The position numbers and the translations under genes were made by a program. 64,000 bases of DNA. Source: Verrucomicrobiota bacterium (lineage in GTDB: Bacteria > Verrucomicrobiota > Verrucomicrobiia > Verrucomicrobiales > Verrucomicrobiaceae). The notes below the pieces were generated by a model. That model made no database searches. It worked only from the letters and a program-made list of their open reading frames with translations, and had not been told where the DNA came from. How positions within the stretch are numbered: position 1 is the first letter of the stretch; every line of letters starts with the position of its first letter. Of this stretch, positions 41,201 to 48,842 are shown piece by piece. The stretch covers positions 1 to 64,000 of the forward strand of contig JANYCZ010000079.1 in the NCBI GenBank assembly GCA_025360015.1. Direction: 5' to 3'.

Positions 41201-42279
41201 AGCAGAAGAAGAACCGCACCCGTGGCAAAAAAGGCGCGTCCAATGCGGCAGAGTCCAGCGCACCTGCCGAAGGTGCTGAAGCCTCCAACGAAGACGCGGA
41301 AGAGCCCGAGCCAGCCGCCGAAGAAACCGAAGTCCGTGAAATCCGCGCGGTCTCCAATCGTGACGATGAGGTGGACATCGACGACGTCGTCATCCCTGGG
41401 GAAGAAGCCCACCCGGACTGGGCCTTCGTCATGGAGGTGGTCTATGAACTGCGGCAGAAGCTCGAAGGCATCGGCCCCGTGAATCTCGACGCCATCCAGG
41501 AATTCGAAGAACTCGAAGAGCGCCACAACTTCCTCGACACCCAGCACAACGACCTCGTCAAATCCAAGGACGAACTGCTGCAGGTCATCGCCAAGATCAA
41601 CGAGACCACGAAGACCATGTTTGTGGAAACGTTCACGGCAGTGCGCGGCTTCTTTAACAACAACTTCCGGGAACTCTTTGGTGCCCAGGCCAAGGCCGAC
41701 CTCATGATGATCGACGAAAACGATCCACTGGAAACCGGCATCGAAATCATCGCCAAGCCCCCCGGCAAAAAGCTGCAAACCATCAGCCTTCTTTCGGGTG
41801 GCGAGCGCAGCATGACCGCCGTGGCCCTGCTCTTCTCCATCTATCAGGTCAAGCCCAGCCCCTTCTGCGTGCTCGATGAGCTCGATGCCCCGCTGGATGA
41901 AACCAACATCGGCCGCTTCCTGAAGATGCTCGACAAGTTCATCGACAACTCGCAGTTCATCATCGTGACGCACAACAAGCGCACCATGAGCCGCGCGGAT
42001 GTCATCTACGGCGTGACGATGCAGGAGTTCGGCGTCAGCAAGCCTGTCGGCGTGCGCATGACCACTGAAGATACCCGCACCATGGACAAGACCGTCCAGG
42101 AACTCGCCCTCGAAGCCCCGAACCATCCCAACCGCAAGAAGAAGGATGATGACGACGACGCTGAACGCTCTGACGAGTCTGCCGATTCAGTGCTCGTCCA
42201 CGAAGATCTCGATGAAGAACAGGCGCGCCTGACGGCCATGGAGGAGCTGGAGGAGCAGTCGCCGGCGGTGCTGGTGTAA
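38290..42279 (+). CDS. smc: chromosome segregation SMC ATPase with acidic insert
   Basis: Condensin-type ATPase of 1329 residues, longer than the usual ~1190. Walker A GPNGCGKSN is at about 33-41, followed by ADVIFNG. Coiled coil runs from about 170 to 510 and from 680 to 950, and the hinge at about 520-680 includes GVRGLLASSIEVEPEY. The ABC signature LLSGGERSMTAVALLF and Walker B FCVLDELDAPLDETN are at about 1175-1215. Two parts are unusual: a Lys/Arg then Ala/Glu-rich insert at about 967-1043 (KKNRTRGKKG, EEPEPAAEET) before the C-terminal head, and an acidic tail after 1275 with KKKDDDDDAERSDESADS. The start is immediately after a repeated leader. Confidence 0.95.
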   Translation: MYLKSLTLHGFKSFADKTHFEFHKGVTGIVGPNGCGKSNVVDAIRWVLGETSAKALRGDEMADVIFNGTDKRKPVGMAEVTLTMADCEQTLSVDFNEVALTRRVFRDGRSEYRLNNTVCRLKDIHELIAGTGIGRAAYSIMAQGQIDMLLSSKPEDRRTVFEEAAGITKFKSQKREALRKLEYTEANLLRVADIIAEVKRQMGTLQRQAAKARRYQTLLEDTRLLDTHLAHKQYTEFAGEKSESENQVRMMANQIEQLQTKLQIAEGEATQTREAYHALESQISQARQQAQELRSQMQSAEGRLGFNRERSEELEGRIRQNEEQIASNEELLDQARRDLANADEQLLAITDNIQTRQLAVNEHAGQHQNIIPERNRLESDRRAIRESIRQFEGQIASSEARAQSLSNQISGDRQRHESLAHDRHTAQQARETSQIEFDELQRNIQELEETRNQLDEKAKDCAREIIERRRQRDAMNNELNDLQRNLTQRKSRLEIIEQLLQKGEGLSSGTQKVISGLDNPEVYSVGVRGLLASSIEVEPEYITAIEAALQDNLQAVLLTESELAAQIIDRLTDHKMGRAALVPHDFCNLRRASDRELLPAGAIAWATDKVRVKTGVQSLIDHLLHNVVIVDDLHTALRMKREMPHLAIATMRGEFITHDGIITGGATKEEGSSTLRREAEVRQLRADVEALEYQYMEKEEAVNNISAQLDEMQREEVSLREQSQRAREGFSQFQGKISVVQRALQQATAKLESVEWDQNQIQERIGGSESQIQQLNEAVAIAKEQLETSRALENELELEMESFLRRELESSERLNELRTALALEQSALHSIERQKAPLGVRLQELQAGINRFSEEINTWRMRIQQSEAENARFEEQIASQRDTIGAIEEHLQSKTEERAALFEQVSQLEAQLTQLRQSFNGLNESRNRAEVTLTRVDLRLENLINQVQERYSFHIEAFEPDYHVLMVTIEEQKKNRTRGKKGASNAAESSAPAEGAEASNEDAEEPEPAAEETEVREIRAVSNRDDEVDIDDVVIPGEEAHPDWAFVMEVVYELRQKLEGIGPVNLDAIQEFEELEERHNFLDTQHNDLVKSKDELLQVIAKINETTKTMFVETFTAVRGFFNNNFRELFGAQAKADLMMIDENDPLETGIEIIAKPPGKKLQTISLLSGGERSMTAVALLFSIYQVKPSPFCVLDELDAPLDETNIGRFLKMLDKFIDNSQFIIVTHNKRTMSRADVIYGVTMQEFGVSKPVGVRMTTEDTRTMDKTVQELALEAPNHPNRKKKDDDDDAERSDESADSVLVHEDLDEEQARLTAMEELEEQSPAVLV

Positions 42280-42331
42280 AACCCACAAGAGATCAAAGCA
42301 ATCGAGCTGCTCGCGTCGTTCATCGAAGCGG

Positions 42332-42370
42332 AATCCTGCTCGTCCTCCTGCTCCTACTCGTCCTCGATCC
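42332..42370 (-). repeat. GAGGACGAG array, inverted copy
   Basis: Reverse complement reads GATCGAGGACGAGTAGGAGC then AGGAGGACGAGCAGG, related to the arrays at 35955, 42846 and 43540. It lies just after smc. A pair of TCGAAGCGGAATC motifs flanks it (about 42323 and 42414). Confidence 0.6.
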
Positions 42371-42503
42371 TTCAGTTGCGCATCATCAACAAGTCACCGA
42401 GGCACGCATCGTTTCGAAGCGGAATCGCCTTTGGCCCCTCCGCTTCGTGAAAGCAGTCTCGGGATTCAGTAGAGTTGTTCGCGAATAGTGGAACTGCTCT
42501 TCA

Positions 42504-42648
42504 TGTAGGTCGGGTGTGTTTGGCGTCGAGGGCCGCGCATGCTCCAACGTGCGCTCCGCCAACCGCCCGACTGCGAGGACGTCCGCACATCCTGGTGCGT
42601 TGCAGCACGCTCGCAGACGGGCGGGCTGTCGCCACATCCATCCTACGA
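42504..42648 (+). repeat. ~145-bp inverted-repeat element, copy C
   Basis: Runs from TGTAGGTCGGGTGTGTTTGG to GTCGCCACATCCATCCTACG, the reverse orientation of copies A and B at 5033-5344. Shared blocks are CCGCCCGACTGCGAGGACGT and GCTCGCAGACGGGCGGGCTG. It is inside the 655-base gap between smc and the TPR-like gene. Confidence 0.7.
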
Positions 42649-42775
42649 CCGCAAATGCCCCGGCAGACATGGAACCCCTCTATTCGGGAACAAGTCTAGT
42701 ATTACGGACGACTTTCGCCCATCACCACCCCGGCACAGGGCTCAAGGACATTTGGGCCACGTATCTCCGCACGCA

Positions 42776-42794
42776 CCGCACACGGAGTGTGCGG
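42776..42794. repeat. perfect hairpin CCGCACAC-GGA-GTGTGCGG
   Basis: A perfect 8-bp stem with a 3-base loop, in the gap between smc and the convergent TPR-like gene. It may act as a terminator or REP-like palindrome. Confidence 0.4.
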
Positions 42795-42845
42795 ACCACA
42801 TCGCGCTGGCTTGATTGTTACGGCATCACCCAGCGCAAACGCATT

Positions 42846-42883
42846 AATCGAGGACGAGTTCGAGTAGGAGGACGAGGACGATT
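42846..42883 (+). repeat. GAGGACGAG array, copy 2
   Basis: ATCGAGGACGAGTTCGAGTA followed by GGAGGACGAGGACGATTC. It is nearly identical to the copy at 43540-43577. Confidence 0.7.
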
Positions 42884-42934
42884 CTTACCGCGTAGTCCCC
42901 GCTTGGTCATTCCTTGACTCCTTGACCCTCTTGA

Positions 42935-43378
42935 CTACTCGACCGGACCTCGTTGCCTCAACAACCTCTCATACTTCTCCCGCAGTTCGTCATCCCCCAC
43001 GCACTTCGCCAGCTCGATCACCTCCAGATACGCCTGCCGTTCCTCCGGATAATAGAACAGGATCTTCTCGTACTCCCGCACCGCATCCTCTACCCGCCGC
43101 TCCTGGCTGTAGTGCCGGGCCAGCTTGTAGGACAGCGGTGGCTTTTCAAATTCATCACTGGGATAGAACAGGTCCGCAAACGGCTTTGCCATCCACTCGG
43201 CGACTTTGAAAACCGTGTCCGGAGCCATCAGGAGCACCGCTATGAGGAAGAGCAACAGGCTCCCGATCACCGGAAAGGCAGCGGCAAGCCAGTTCATCTT
43301 CAGCCCCGCAGACATCAGCCACACGCTCGCCAAAAGGGCGAGTCCGGCGAGAATCCTGCGCACTTTCTGCCAAGTCAT
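42935..43378 (-). CDS. small membrane protein with TPR-like C-terminus
   Basis: A 147-residue protein. Two hydrophobic segments near the N-terminus (about 8-25 and 28-52, LAGLALLASVWLMSAGL and FPVIGSLLLFLIAVLLMAP) are followed by a soluble region. That region contains a tetratricopeptide-like helix pair: LARHYSQERRVEDAVREYEKILFYYPEERQAYLEVIELAK. It is possibly an assembly or scaffolding protein at the inner membrane. The start MTWQKVRRIL is preferred over an ATG 21 bases upstream, because it keeps a short basic N-terminus. Three TTGAC motifs at 9-base spacing lie at its 3' end (42913-42935). Confidence 0.65.
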   Translation of the reverse strand: MTWQKVRRILAGLALLASVWLMSAGLKMNWLAAAFPVIGSLLLFLIAVLLMAPDTVFKVAEWMAKPFADLFYPSDEFEKPPLSYKLARHYSQERRVEDAVREYEKILFYYPEERQAYLEVIELAKCVGDDELREKYERLLRQRGPVE

Positions 43379-43539
43379 GCGGAGGGATAAGCGAGGCAAT
43401 CAATTGGTCAAGATGTGCAAGTCATCCAACACTGTTCCGTAGTCCCGTCTTTAGACGGTCCGGAACCTCCGCCACACCCACCACTCCGCCTCTCCACAAC
43501 TTTAAACTTGTAACCTTAAACTTGAAACAGCACGCTATG

Positions 43540-43577
43540 ATCGAGGACGAGTTCGAGTAGGAGAACGAGGACGATTC
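43540..43577 (+). repeat. GAGGACGAG array, copy 3
   Basis: ATCGAGGACGAGTTCGAGTA then GGAGAACGAGGACGATTC, ending 17 bases before the ATG of the enolase-superfamily gene. Just upstream is a TTAAACTTGTAACCTTAAAC repeat-like stretch. Confidence 0.7.
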
Positions 43578-43593
43578 CCCAGCCCCTTTCCCC

Positions 43594-45039
43594 ATGACCT
43601 TCACCATCGAGTCCTTCCAGTTTCACGTGCTGCCGATGCACACGCGATTCCCGTTCAAGTACGGCATCGCCAGCATGAACGCGCTGCCGCACCTCTTCGT
43701 CACGGTGAACTTGGTCGTGGATGGCAAAGCCGTGAGCGGACTCGCCAGCGAGGGTCTGCCGCCAAAGTGGTTCACGAAGAACCCCGACACGCCCTTCGAG
43801 ATCGATCTCGCGGAGATGATCGCCGTCATTCAGAATGCCTCGCGCATCGGCCGGCTTGCCGCCGAAAAGCCCACGGGCTTCTTCGCTTGGTGGCAGAATT
43901 TGTATGCCGAACAAAGCAACTGGGCGAAGGTCAAAGAGGTGCCTTCCCTTCTCGCGAATTTCGGCGTGAGTCTGATCGAGCGTGCGGTGCTTGACGGGCT
44001 GTGCAAGGCACTCGGGCAGCCGCTGCATGCCGTGCTGCGCTCGGACGTGCTCGGCATTGATCTCGGGGCCGTGCGTGAAGAACTGCGCGGCATGCGCGTG
44101 GCCGATGTCATCGCCCCCACACTACTGACGCACGTGAACGCACGCCACACGGTCGGCCTCGGCGATCCTCTCAGCGCCGCCGATGGCACCTTGGACGATG
44201 GCCTGCCTTACACGCTGGAGGAAAACATCCGCGCCTATGGCCTGCGCTATTTCAAAATCAAGGTCTGCGGCAAACCCGAAACCGATCTGCCGCGCCTGCG
44301 CGAGATCACCCGCATCATCACCGCGAACTGCCCCTCTGGCTTCCATGCCACGCTCGATGGCAACGAACAGTTCTACGATCTCGCCTCGTTTCGCGAATTC
44401 TACACTACGCTCAGTGCCGATGCCGCGCTGGCACCGCTGTTCCAAAACCTGCTCCTGATCGAGCAGCCGCTGCATCGCTCGCAGGCCTTGAACGATGAAG
44501 TGGCTGCAACGCTAAGCTCATGGACAGAAGGCCCCGGCATGATCATTGATGAAAGCGACGGCTCCCTCGCCGATCTCCCGCGCGCGCTCGACCTCGGCTA
44601 TCGCGGCACCAGCCACAAGAACTGCAAAGGCATCGTCAAAGGCCTCGCCAATGCTGCGCTGCTCAAGAAGCGCACGCCGGTCATTCGCGGCGGCCCGATC
44701 CTCAGCGGCGAAGATTTGGCCAACGTCGGGCCGGTGTCCTTGCTGCAGGATCTCAGCGTCATGGCCTTGCTCGGCGTCACCCACGTCGAGCGCAATGGCC
44801 ACCACTACTTCCGCGGCCTCAGCATGCACTCTGCTGCCACGCAGGAGGCCACGCTCACCACGCACGCCGGATTGTATCAGCGCCATGCCCAGGGCTTTGC
44901 GGCCTTGAAGATTGAGAACGGCAAGCTGGATCTGCAGAGCGTGAACGCTGCTCCCTTTGGCTGCGGCATCACTCTCGACGTCTCGCAGTTTGAGACGCTG
45001 AATGCCTGGATCAAGCGTGGGGGGATGGGGGAGTTGTGA
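43594..45039 (+). CDS. enolase-superfamily (mandelate racemase/muconate-lactonizing type) enzyme
   Basis: A 481-residue enzyme with the enolase-superfamily capping and barrel domains. The barrel has the catalytic KxK in YFKIKVCG near residue 222, metal ligands D254 (LDGNEQF), E near 289 (LIEQPLHR) and D near 318 (IDESDG), and a lysine in GTSHKNCKG. Members abstract a proton alpha to a carboxylate; the substrate here cannot be told. At 481 residues it is longer than typical MR/MLE proteins (~370-400), with extra sequence before the barrel. It is preceded by a GAGGACGAG array and followed, 46 bases later, by a toxin-antitoxin pair. Confidence 0.85.
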   Translation: MTFTIESFQFHVLPMHTRFPFKYGIASMNALPHLFVTVNLVVDGKAVSGLASEGLPPKWFTKNPDTPFEIDLAEMIAVIQNASRIGRLAAEKPTGFFAWWQNLYAEQSNWAKVKEVPSLLANFGVSLIERAVLDGLCKALGQPLHAVLRSDVLGIDLGAVREELRGMRVADVIAPTLLTHVNARHTVGLGDPLSAADGTLDDGLPYTLEENIRAYGLRYFKIKVCGKPETDLPRLREITRIITANCPSGFHATLDGNEQFYDLASFREFYTTLSADAALAPLFQNLLLIEQPLHRSQALNDEVAATLSSWTEGPGMIIDESDGSLADLPRALDLGYRGTSHKNCKGIVKGLANAALLKKRTPVIRGGPILSGEDLANVGPVSLLQDLSVMALLGVTHVERNGHHYFRGLSMHSAATQEATLTTHAGLYQRHAQGFAALKIENGKLDLQSVNAAPFGCGITLDVSQFETLNAWIKRGGMGEL

Positions 45040-45085
45040 AAGAATGAGGTTTGACGAAAACACGGAATCAAGCAAGATTCCTTAC

Positions 45086-45352
45086 ATGACCTACTCTTCC
45101 ACGCTGACCTCCAAAAATCAGACAACGCTGCCCAAACCCATTGCCACCTTGCTGGGGGCCAAGCCCTCCTCAATCCTGGCTTATGAGGTGCTTGAAAACG
45201 GAAAAGTTCTGCTCACAGCCAAGTCCTTGACGTTCAAGGACATTATTGACACATTTCCAAAGAAAAAGCCGATCAACCCGGTTAGCATCGAGGATATGAA
45301 AGAAGCTGTGGCTCAAGGTGCCGTCCGGCGTTTCAAGAAGGCGGTAAAATGA
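45086..45352 (+). CDS. AbrB/VapB-type antitoxin
   Basis: An 88-residue protein whose first 45 residues form a SpoVT/AbrB swapped-hairpin DNA-binding domain (YSSTLTSKNQTTLPKPIATLLGAKPSS). The C-terminal part (about 50-88, KSLTFKDIIDTFPKKKPINP and a basic end) would wrap the toxin. It overlaps the PIN-domain toxin gene by 4 bases (ATGA), the standard antitoxin-first layout. The complex probably autorepresses a promoter in the short gap after the enolase-superfamily gene. Confidence 0.88.
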   Translation: MTYSSTLTSKNQTTLPKPIATLLGAKPSSILAYEVLENGKVLLTAKSLTFKDIIDTFPKKKPINPVSIEDMKEAVAQGAVRRFKKAVK

Positions 45353-45741
45353 CAGGCATCGACACCAACGTACTCTTGCGTTACCTCGCGCAAGATGACG
45401 AGGCCCAACTGAGAGCCGTACTCACCTTGCTGCTGAAGAAGGGTGCAACGTTCTTTATTCCAGATCTCGTGCTAGTTGAAGTGGACTGGGTACTCAGCAA
45501 ATTCTATCAGTGGACGGCGGAAGAAATCGCCGAGGCATTTGGTCGCTTGCTGAATGTTCAGAATCTAGTCTTCGAGAATGAGGGCAGAATTCGTGGTGCC
45601 TTGCGTGCGCTACGCCAAGGCGCAGATTTGTCCGATGAGCTCATCGTTGATCGTTGTCGTGAAATGGGATGCAAAACAGTGGCAACCTTTGACAAGGGCA
45701 TCACGAAGCATCACCCAGGATTTGCCGTGATTCCCAAATAG
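45349..45741 (+). CDS. PIN-domain ribonuclease toxin (VapC family)
   Basis: A 130-residue PIN-domain RNase. The acidic active-site residues are D5 (GIDTNVLLRYL), E44 (LVEVDWVL), D96 (DLSDELI) and D115 (TFDKG), matching the VapC pattern. In known systems the toxin cleaves tRNA or rRNA when the antitoxin is degraded. The ATGA overlap with the antitoxin gene ties their translation. Target RNA is not predictable. The nested palindrome element downstream is probably unrelated. Confidence 0.9.
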   Translation: MTGIDTNVLLRYLAQDDEAQLRAVLTLLLKKGATFFIPDLVLVEVDWVLSKFYQWTAEEIAEAFGRLLNVQNLVFENEGRIRGALRALRQGADLSDELIVDRCREMGCKTVATFDKGITKHHPGFAVIPK

Positions 45742-45789
45742 TTCCAACGGGCTGCAGTGCCGTCCAAAAGGGGGGCGGCATGCGAAGCG

Positions 45790-45910
45790 CTTTGGGAGTG
45801 CGGCTGCGATAGCTGCCGCTTTCGAGTGTCTCGTGGGATGCGTAAACTGACCGGCATGCGGAAAGCGGCAGCTCCGCTCGTGCCTCGCTGCGCGACCGCA
45901 CTCCAAGAGT
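45790..45910. repeat. nested palindrome element (~120 bp)
   Basis: The outer arms TTTGGGAGTGCGG and CCGCACTCCAAGAG, and inner arms GCTGCCGCTTTC and GAAAGCGGCAGC, form a two-tier inverted repeat between the toxin gene and prmC. It could be a MITE-like element or a folded RNA. No coding frame is supported. Confidence 0.6.
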
Positions 45911-45948
45911 CCGCTCCACTGGACACCCTGTCAGGCGGTTCAAGAGAG

Positions 45949-46842
45949 CTATAGCGGAAACTCGTCCACTGTAGCTGTAGAGTCGGGGTCGGGAGACCCC
46001 GACGCCTTGACTGGGGCGCTTGCAAACACAAACCGATGAATGCCCGTGAGGTCCGGAGCGGTGCTTGCATTGAGATAGCCGAGTTCTGTGCAACGTGTCG
46101 CAACAGGTGCCCCCTGATCGTGACCGACTTCGAGGGCAATGAGCGCATGTGAATTCAAATGCGGGAGAGCATCGCTGAGGAAGCGTTCGACGATGCGCAG
46201 GCCGTCGGGACCGCCATCGAGGGCGAGGATGGGGTCGCGTTTAACTTCAGCACTGAGGGTGGGGATTTCGGGGCTTGGGATGTAGGGAAGATTGGCAACG
46301 ATGACATCGAAGCTGCCGGTGATCTTTTCAAAGAGATCGCTGCGCAGGAGTTTGACGTTGGCGCTGAGGCGCGAGGCATTGAGGCGCGCGAGGTCGAGGG
46401 CGTCTTCGCTGATGTCGGCCAGAATGACATCGCTGAGCGGCCAGGCCTTGGCGAGGCTGAGGCCAATGCAGCCGGAACCGGTGGCCATGTCGAGCACGCG
46501 CGCGGGTGCGGTGGCGAACTTTTTCACGACGAGCTCCACAAGCGTTTCCGTCTCTGGGCGCGGGACGAGGGCGCGGTGATCGCTCACAAATTCATGGCCG
46601 CAGAATTCCACACTGCCTAGCAGGTGCTGCAACGGCTCCCCTTCCCCACGACGGCGCAACAACTCACGCAGCGTCACAAGATCCGCCTCGGGCACGGGCT
46701 CACTGAAGCGCAGGTAGAGATCCAGCCGCCGACAACCCAGAACGTGGGCGAGGAGATGCTCCATGTTGAGCCGGGCTTCGTCGATCTTGCGCTTCTCCAG
46801 GTAGGCGGTGCCGGAGCTGACGATTTCGAGAATGAGCTTCAT
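45949..46842 (-). CDS. prmC: release factor glutamine methyltransferase
   Basis: Methylates the GGQ glutamine of RF1 and RF2 using S-adenosylmethionine. 297 residues. An N-terminal helical substrate-binding domain (EARLNMEHLLAHVLGCRRLDLYLRF) is followed by the methyltransferase domain with LVPRPETETLVE, VLDMATGSGCIGLSLA and the catalytic NLPYIP (an NPPY variant). The C-terminus from about 270 (KASGSPDPDSTATVDEFPL) is encoded partly by a perfect hairpin repeat, so it may be a late extension. I chose MKLILEIVSSG as the start because upstream codons fall in a repeated leader. A GGQ-domain protein that could be related functionally is at 2782. Confidence 0.93.
   Translation of the reverse strand: MKLILEIVSSGTAYLEKRKIDEARLNMEHLLAHVLGCRRLDLYLRFSEPVPEADLVTLRELLRRRGEGEPLQHLLGSVEFCGHEFVSDHRALVPRPETETLVELVVKKFATAPARVLDMATGSGCIGLSLAKAWPLSDVILADISEDALDLARLNASRLSANVKLLRSDLFEKITGSFDVIVANLPYIPSPEIPTLSAEVKRDPILALDGGPDGLRIVERFLSDALPHLNSHALIALEVGHDQGAPVATRCTELGYLNASTAPDLTGIHRFVFASAPVKASGSPDPDSTATVDEFPL
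45982..46003. repeat. REP-like hairpin inside the prmC 3' end
   Basis: GTCGGGGTC-GGGA-GACCCCGAC is a perfect 9-bp stem, 33 bases from the stop codon, encoding part of the Ser/Pro/Asp-rich tail. It may be an inserted palindrome that became coding. Confidence 0.5.
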
Positions 46843-46888
46843 GAGAGGAAAATGCCGAATGTGGAATGACGAATAACAGAAATCAGAG
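46843..46888 (-). promoter_or_regulatory. repeated leader upstream of prmC
   Basis: Read on the minus strand: TCTGATTTCTG, TTATTCGTCATTCC and ACATTCGGCATTTTCC, then CTCTC and the ATG. It shares pieces with the leaders before the M42 peptidase and smc. Confidence 0.4.
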
Positions 46889-46922
46889 TCACCCACCGCT
46901 GACGCTCACTCATTCAAGACGC

Positions 46923-47489
46923 TCACGCTTGGATCAAGCCGGATTCCGTGATGATTTGATGGATGTGCTGATCGTGAAACTCGACGGTGATGTGATCCAC
47001 GATCTGGACATCATAGGCAACGGCGATGCGCTCGGCACGGCAGGTGGGATGAGCGAGCAGGCGGTCATAATAGCCGCCGCCGCGACCGAGGCGTTTCCCA
47101 TCGCGAGTGAAGGCAAGACCGGGAACGAGGATGATGTCGAGCGCAGCGATGTCGATGAGCGGGCAATGCGGCTGCGGCTCCCAGACGTTCATCTGGCCGC
47201 GATGCAGATCGTCCATGGAGCGCACCTGCCGTGGCTGGAGTGCGTGATGCTCGATTTGGAAGAAGCAGGTGCGGATGCCACGCGCAAGGAGAGCGGGTAG
47301 CAGGTGCGTCACGAGATCGGGTTCGTTTCTGAGACCGCCGAAGAGGGCGATGCACTGAGCCGCGTTCTGGCGAACGCAGCTCCGGAGGACGTGCGCGGAG
47401 ATCTGGGCGCTCGCGGCACTGCGCGTGGCTTCATCCATGGCACGCAGGCGCTCGCGCATGAGCTGCCGCAGCGTTGGTTTGTCGTGCAT
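46923..47489 (-). CDS. 5-formyltetrahydrofolate cyclo-ligase
   Basis: Converts 5-formyl-THF to 5,10-methenyl-THF with ATP. 188 residues. Family motifs are RNEPDLVTHLLPALLARG (substrate region) and the signature IILVPGLAFTRDGKRLGRGGGYYDRLLA. The C-terminal VAYDVQIVDHITVEFHDQ matches the usual end (P-x-E-x-H-D). It lies upstream of prmC on the same strand with an 80-base gap, and downstream of the 2-oxoacid dehydrogenase E2 gene, separated by a hairpin. Confidence 0.93.
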   Translation of the reverse strand: MHDKPTLRQLMRERLRAMDEATRSAASAQISAHVLRSCVRQNAAQCIALFGGLRNEPDLVTHLLPALLARGIRTCFFQIEHHALQPRQVRSMDDLHRGQMNVWEPQPHCPLIDIAALDIILVPGLAFTRDGKRLGRGGGYYDRLLAHPTCRAERIAVAYDVQIVDHITVEFHDQHIHQIITESGLIQA

Positions 47490-47542
47490 GGCGTTCGCGG
47501 TTGGGTGAATGGAACGCGCGGGACGTGGCGAATGCGCTGGCC

Positions 47543-47562
47543 GACAGACAGGAGGGTCTGTC
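47543..47562 (-). terminator. hairpin after the E2 gene
   Basis: GACAGAC-AGGAGG-GTCTGTC is a perfect 7-bp stem 5 bases beyond the E2 stop on the minus strand. No strong T-run follows, so termination is only suggested. Confidence 0.4.
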
Positions 47563-47567
47563 GTACT

Positions 47568-48806
47568 TTAAAGCAGTTCGGGCTTTTGGAGCAGTTCGGC
47601 CACGCGTTTGAGCAGGCGGCCAGCGCCGCCGCCATCGAGCACGCGGTGGTCAAAGCTGAGGGTCAGCTCGGCTTCGGTGACGGGGATGAACTGATTCACT
47701 TCTTCGCTCCAGTGCGGGACTTTGCTGCCAGCGCCGAGGCCGAGCACGAGGTTCTGCTCGGGCAGCGGAATGGGTGTGGCCCAGACGATGCCGAAGGTGC
47801 CGAAATTGGTGACGGTGGCGATGCCGGGGCGTTTGACGTCGTTCGGCAGGCGGCGGGCACGGGCCTGCTCGACGAGCTTGTTGTAGGTGGGCACCAGCTT
47901 GACGAGGGGAGTCTTCTCCACCTCACGCAGTGTGGGGACCATGACGCCGTCATCGACTTCCACGGCGAAGCCGATATCGATGGCGAGCGGATGCACGATG
48001 CGATTGCCCACCAGGCGTCCGGCGAAGGCGGTGTTTTCTGCGAGGGCCAAAGCGAGGGCGCGGATGACGTAGAGCGCAGGGCCGGGTTTGGGATCGGTCT
48101 TTTTGCGATGCGCGAGCATGGCATCCAGCATGATGGGACTGCCCACGGTGGCGAGCGGACGCATCCAGCTGCGACGCATGGAATCCGCCACGGCGATGCG
48201 CATGGGGGAGGCAGGCGTCATGCGGTGCTGCTCCAGCGCACGCAGGAAGGCCTCAAAATCTTCGACGGTGACACGACCACCCGCACCGGTGCCGGGCACG
48301 CCGGCGAGATCGGAGGCGTTCAGGCCGAGCTCGAGCATGCGGGCGCGCATGCGCGGGGAGATGTAGCTCGCGCCAGTGGCGCCAGCAGGCACTGGCAGAC
48401 CGCCCACGACGGGCTCGACGGTGGGCTGGCGTGTGGAGATGACGTCGTTGTCGCTGATCTTGAAGTGCAGGTTTTCCACTTCTTCGGAACTTGTGCGGGA
48501 TGCGCTCGGGGCGGAGGTCGCAGGTTTGGTTTCTTCGCCGAGGCCCAGCGACAGGGCGTTTTCCATGGTGATCTCAAACGCGGCGAGCGTGGAACCGACG
48601 GCGTAGCTGGTCTTCGCGGTGGCCACGATCTGGCCGATGGTACCAGCGCAGGGCGCGGTGACGGCCATGGTGGCCTTGTTCGTTTCGACTTCAAAGAGAT
48701 CGCAGCCTGCTTCGACCACTCGGCCGGGCTCGACCAAAATACGAATGATGGTGGCTTCGGCGATGGATTCGCCAAGCTGGGGCATCAAGATGGGAATGGT
48801 GCGCAT
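47568..48806 (-). CDS. 2-oxoacid dehydrogenase complex E2 (dihydrolipoyl acyltransferase)
   Basis: Core acyltransferase of a pyruvate- or branched-chain-type dehydrogenase complex, 412 residues. A single lipoyl domain (1-80) has the lipoylated lysine K44 in EVETNKATMAV. A peripheral subunit-binding domain (about 148-190) contains SPRMRARMLELGLNASDL. The catalytic domain ends with SFDHRVLDGGGAGR, the active-site His being near residue 390. One lipoyl domain is the short form. E1-beta and E1-alpha precede it on the same strand. E3 is not in the window and is probably shared from elsewhere. Confidence 0.93.
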   Translation of the reverse strand: MRTIPILMPQLGESIAEATIIRILVEPGRVVEAGCDLFEVETNKATMAVTAPCAGTIGQIVATAKTSYAVGSTLAAFEITMENALSLGLGEETKPATSAPSASRTSSEEVENLHFKISDNDVISTRQPTVEPVVGGLPVPAGATGASYISPRMRARMLELGLNASDLAGVPGTGAGGRVTVEDFEAFLRALEQHRMTPASPMRIAVADSMRRSWMRPLATVGSPIMLDAMLAHRKKTDPKPGPALYVIRALALALAENTAFAGRLVGNRIVHPLAIDIGFAVEVDDGVMVPTLREVEKTPLVKLVPTYNKLVEQARARRLPNDVKRPGIATVTNFGTFGIVWATPIPLPEQNLVLGLGAGSKVPHWSEEVNQFIPVTEAELTLSFDHRVLDGGGAGRLLKRVAELLQKPELL

Positions 48807-48842
48807 GACTGGATGCTGGATGCTTGAAAACTAGAGGCTGGA

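Noticed and set aside
40654-42126. 490-codon open frame antisense to smc
   Set aside because: Reverse-strand shadow of the smc coiled-coil and head regions. No start context or family motif.
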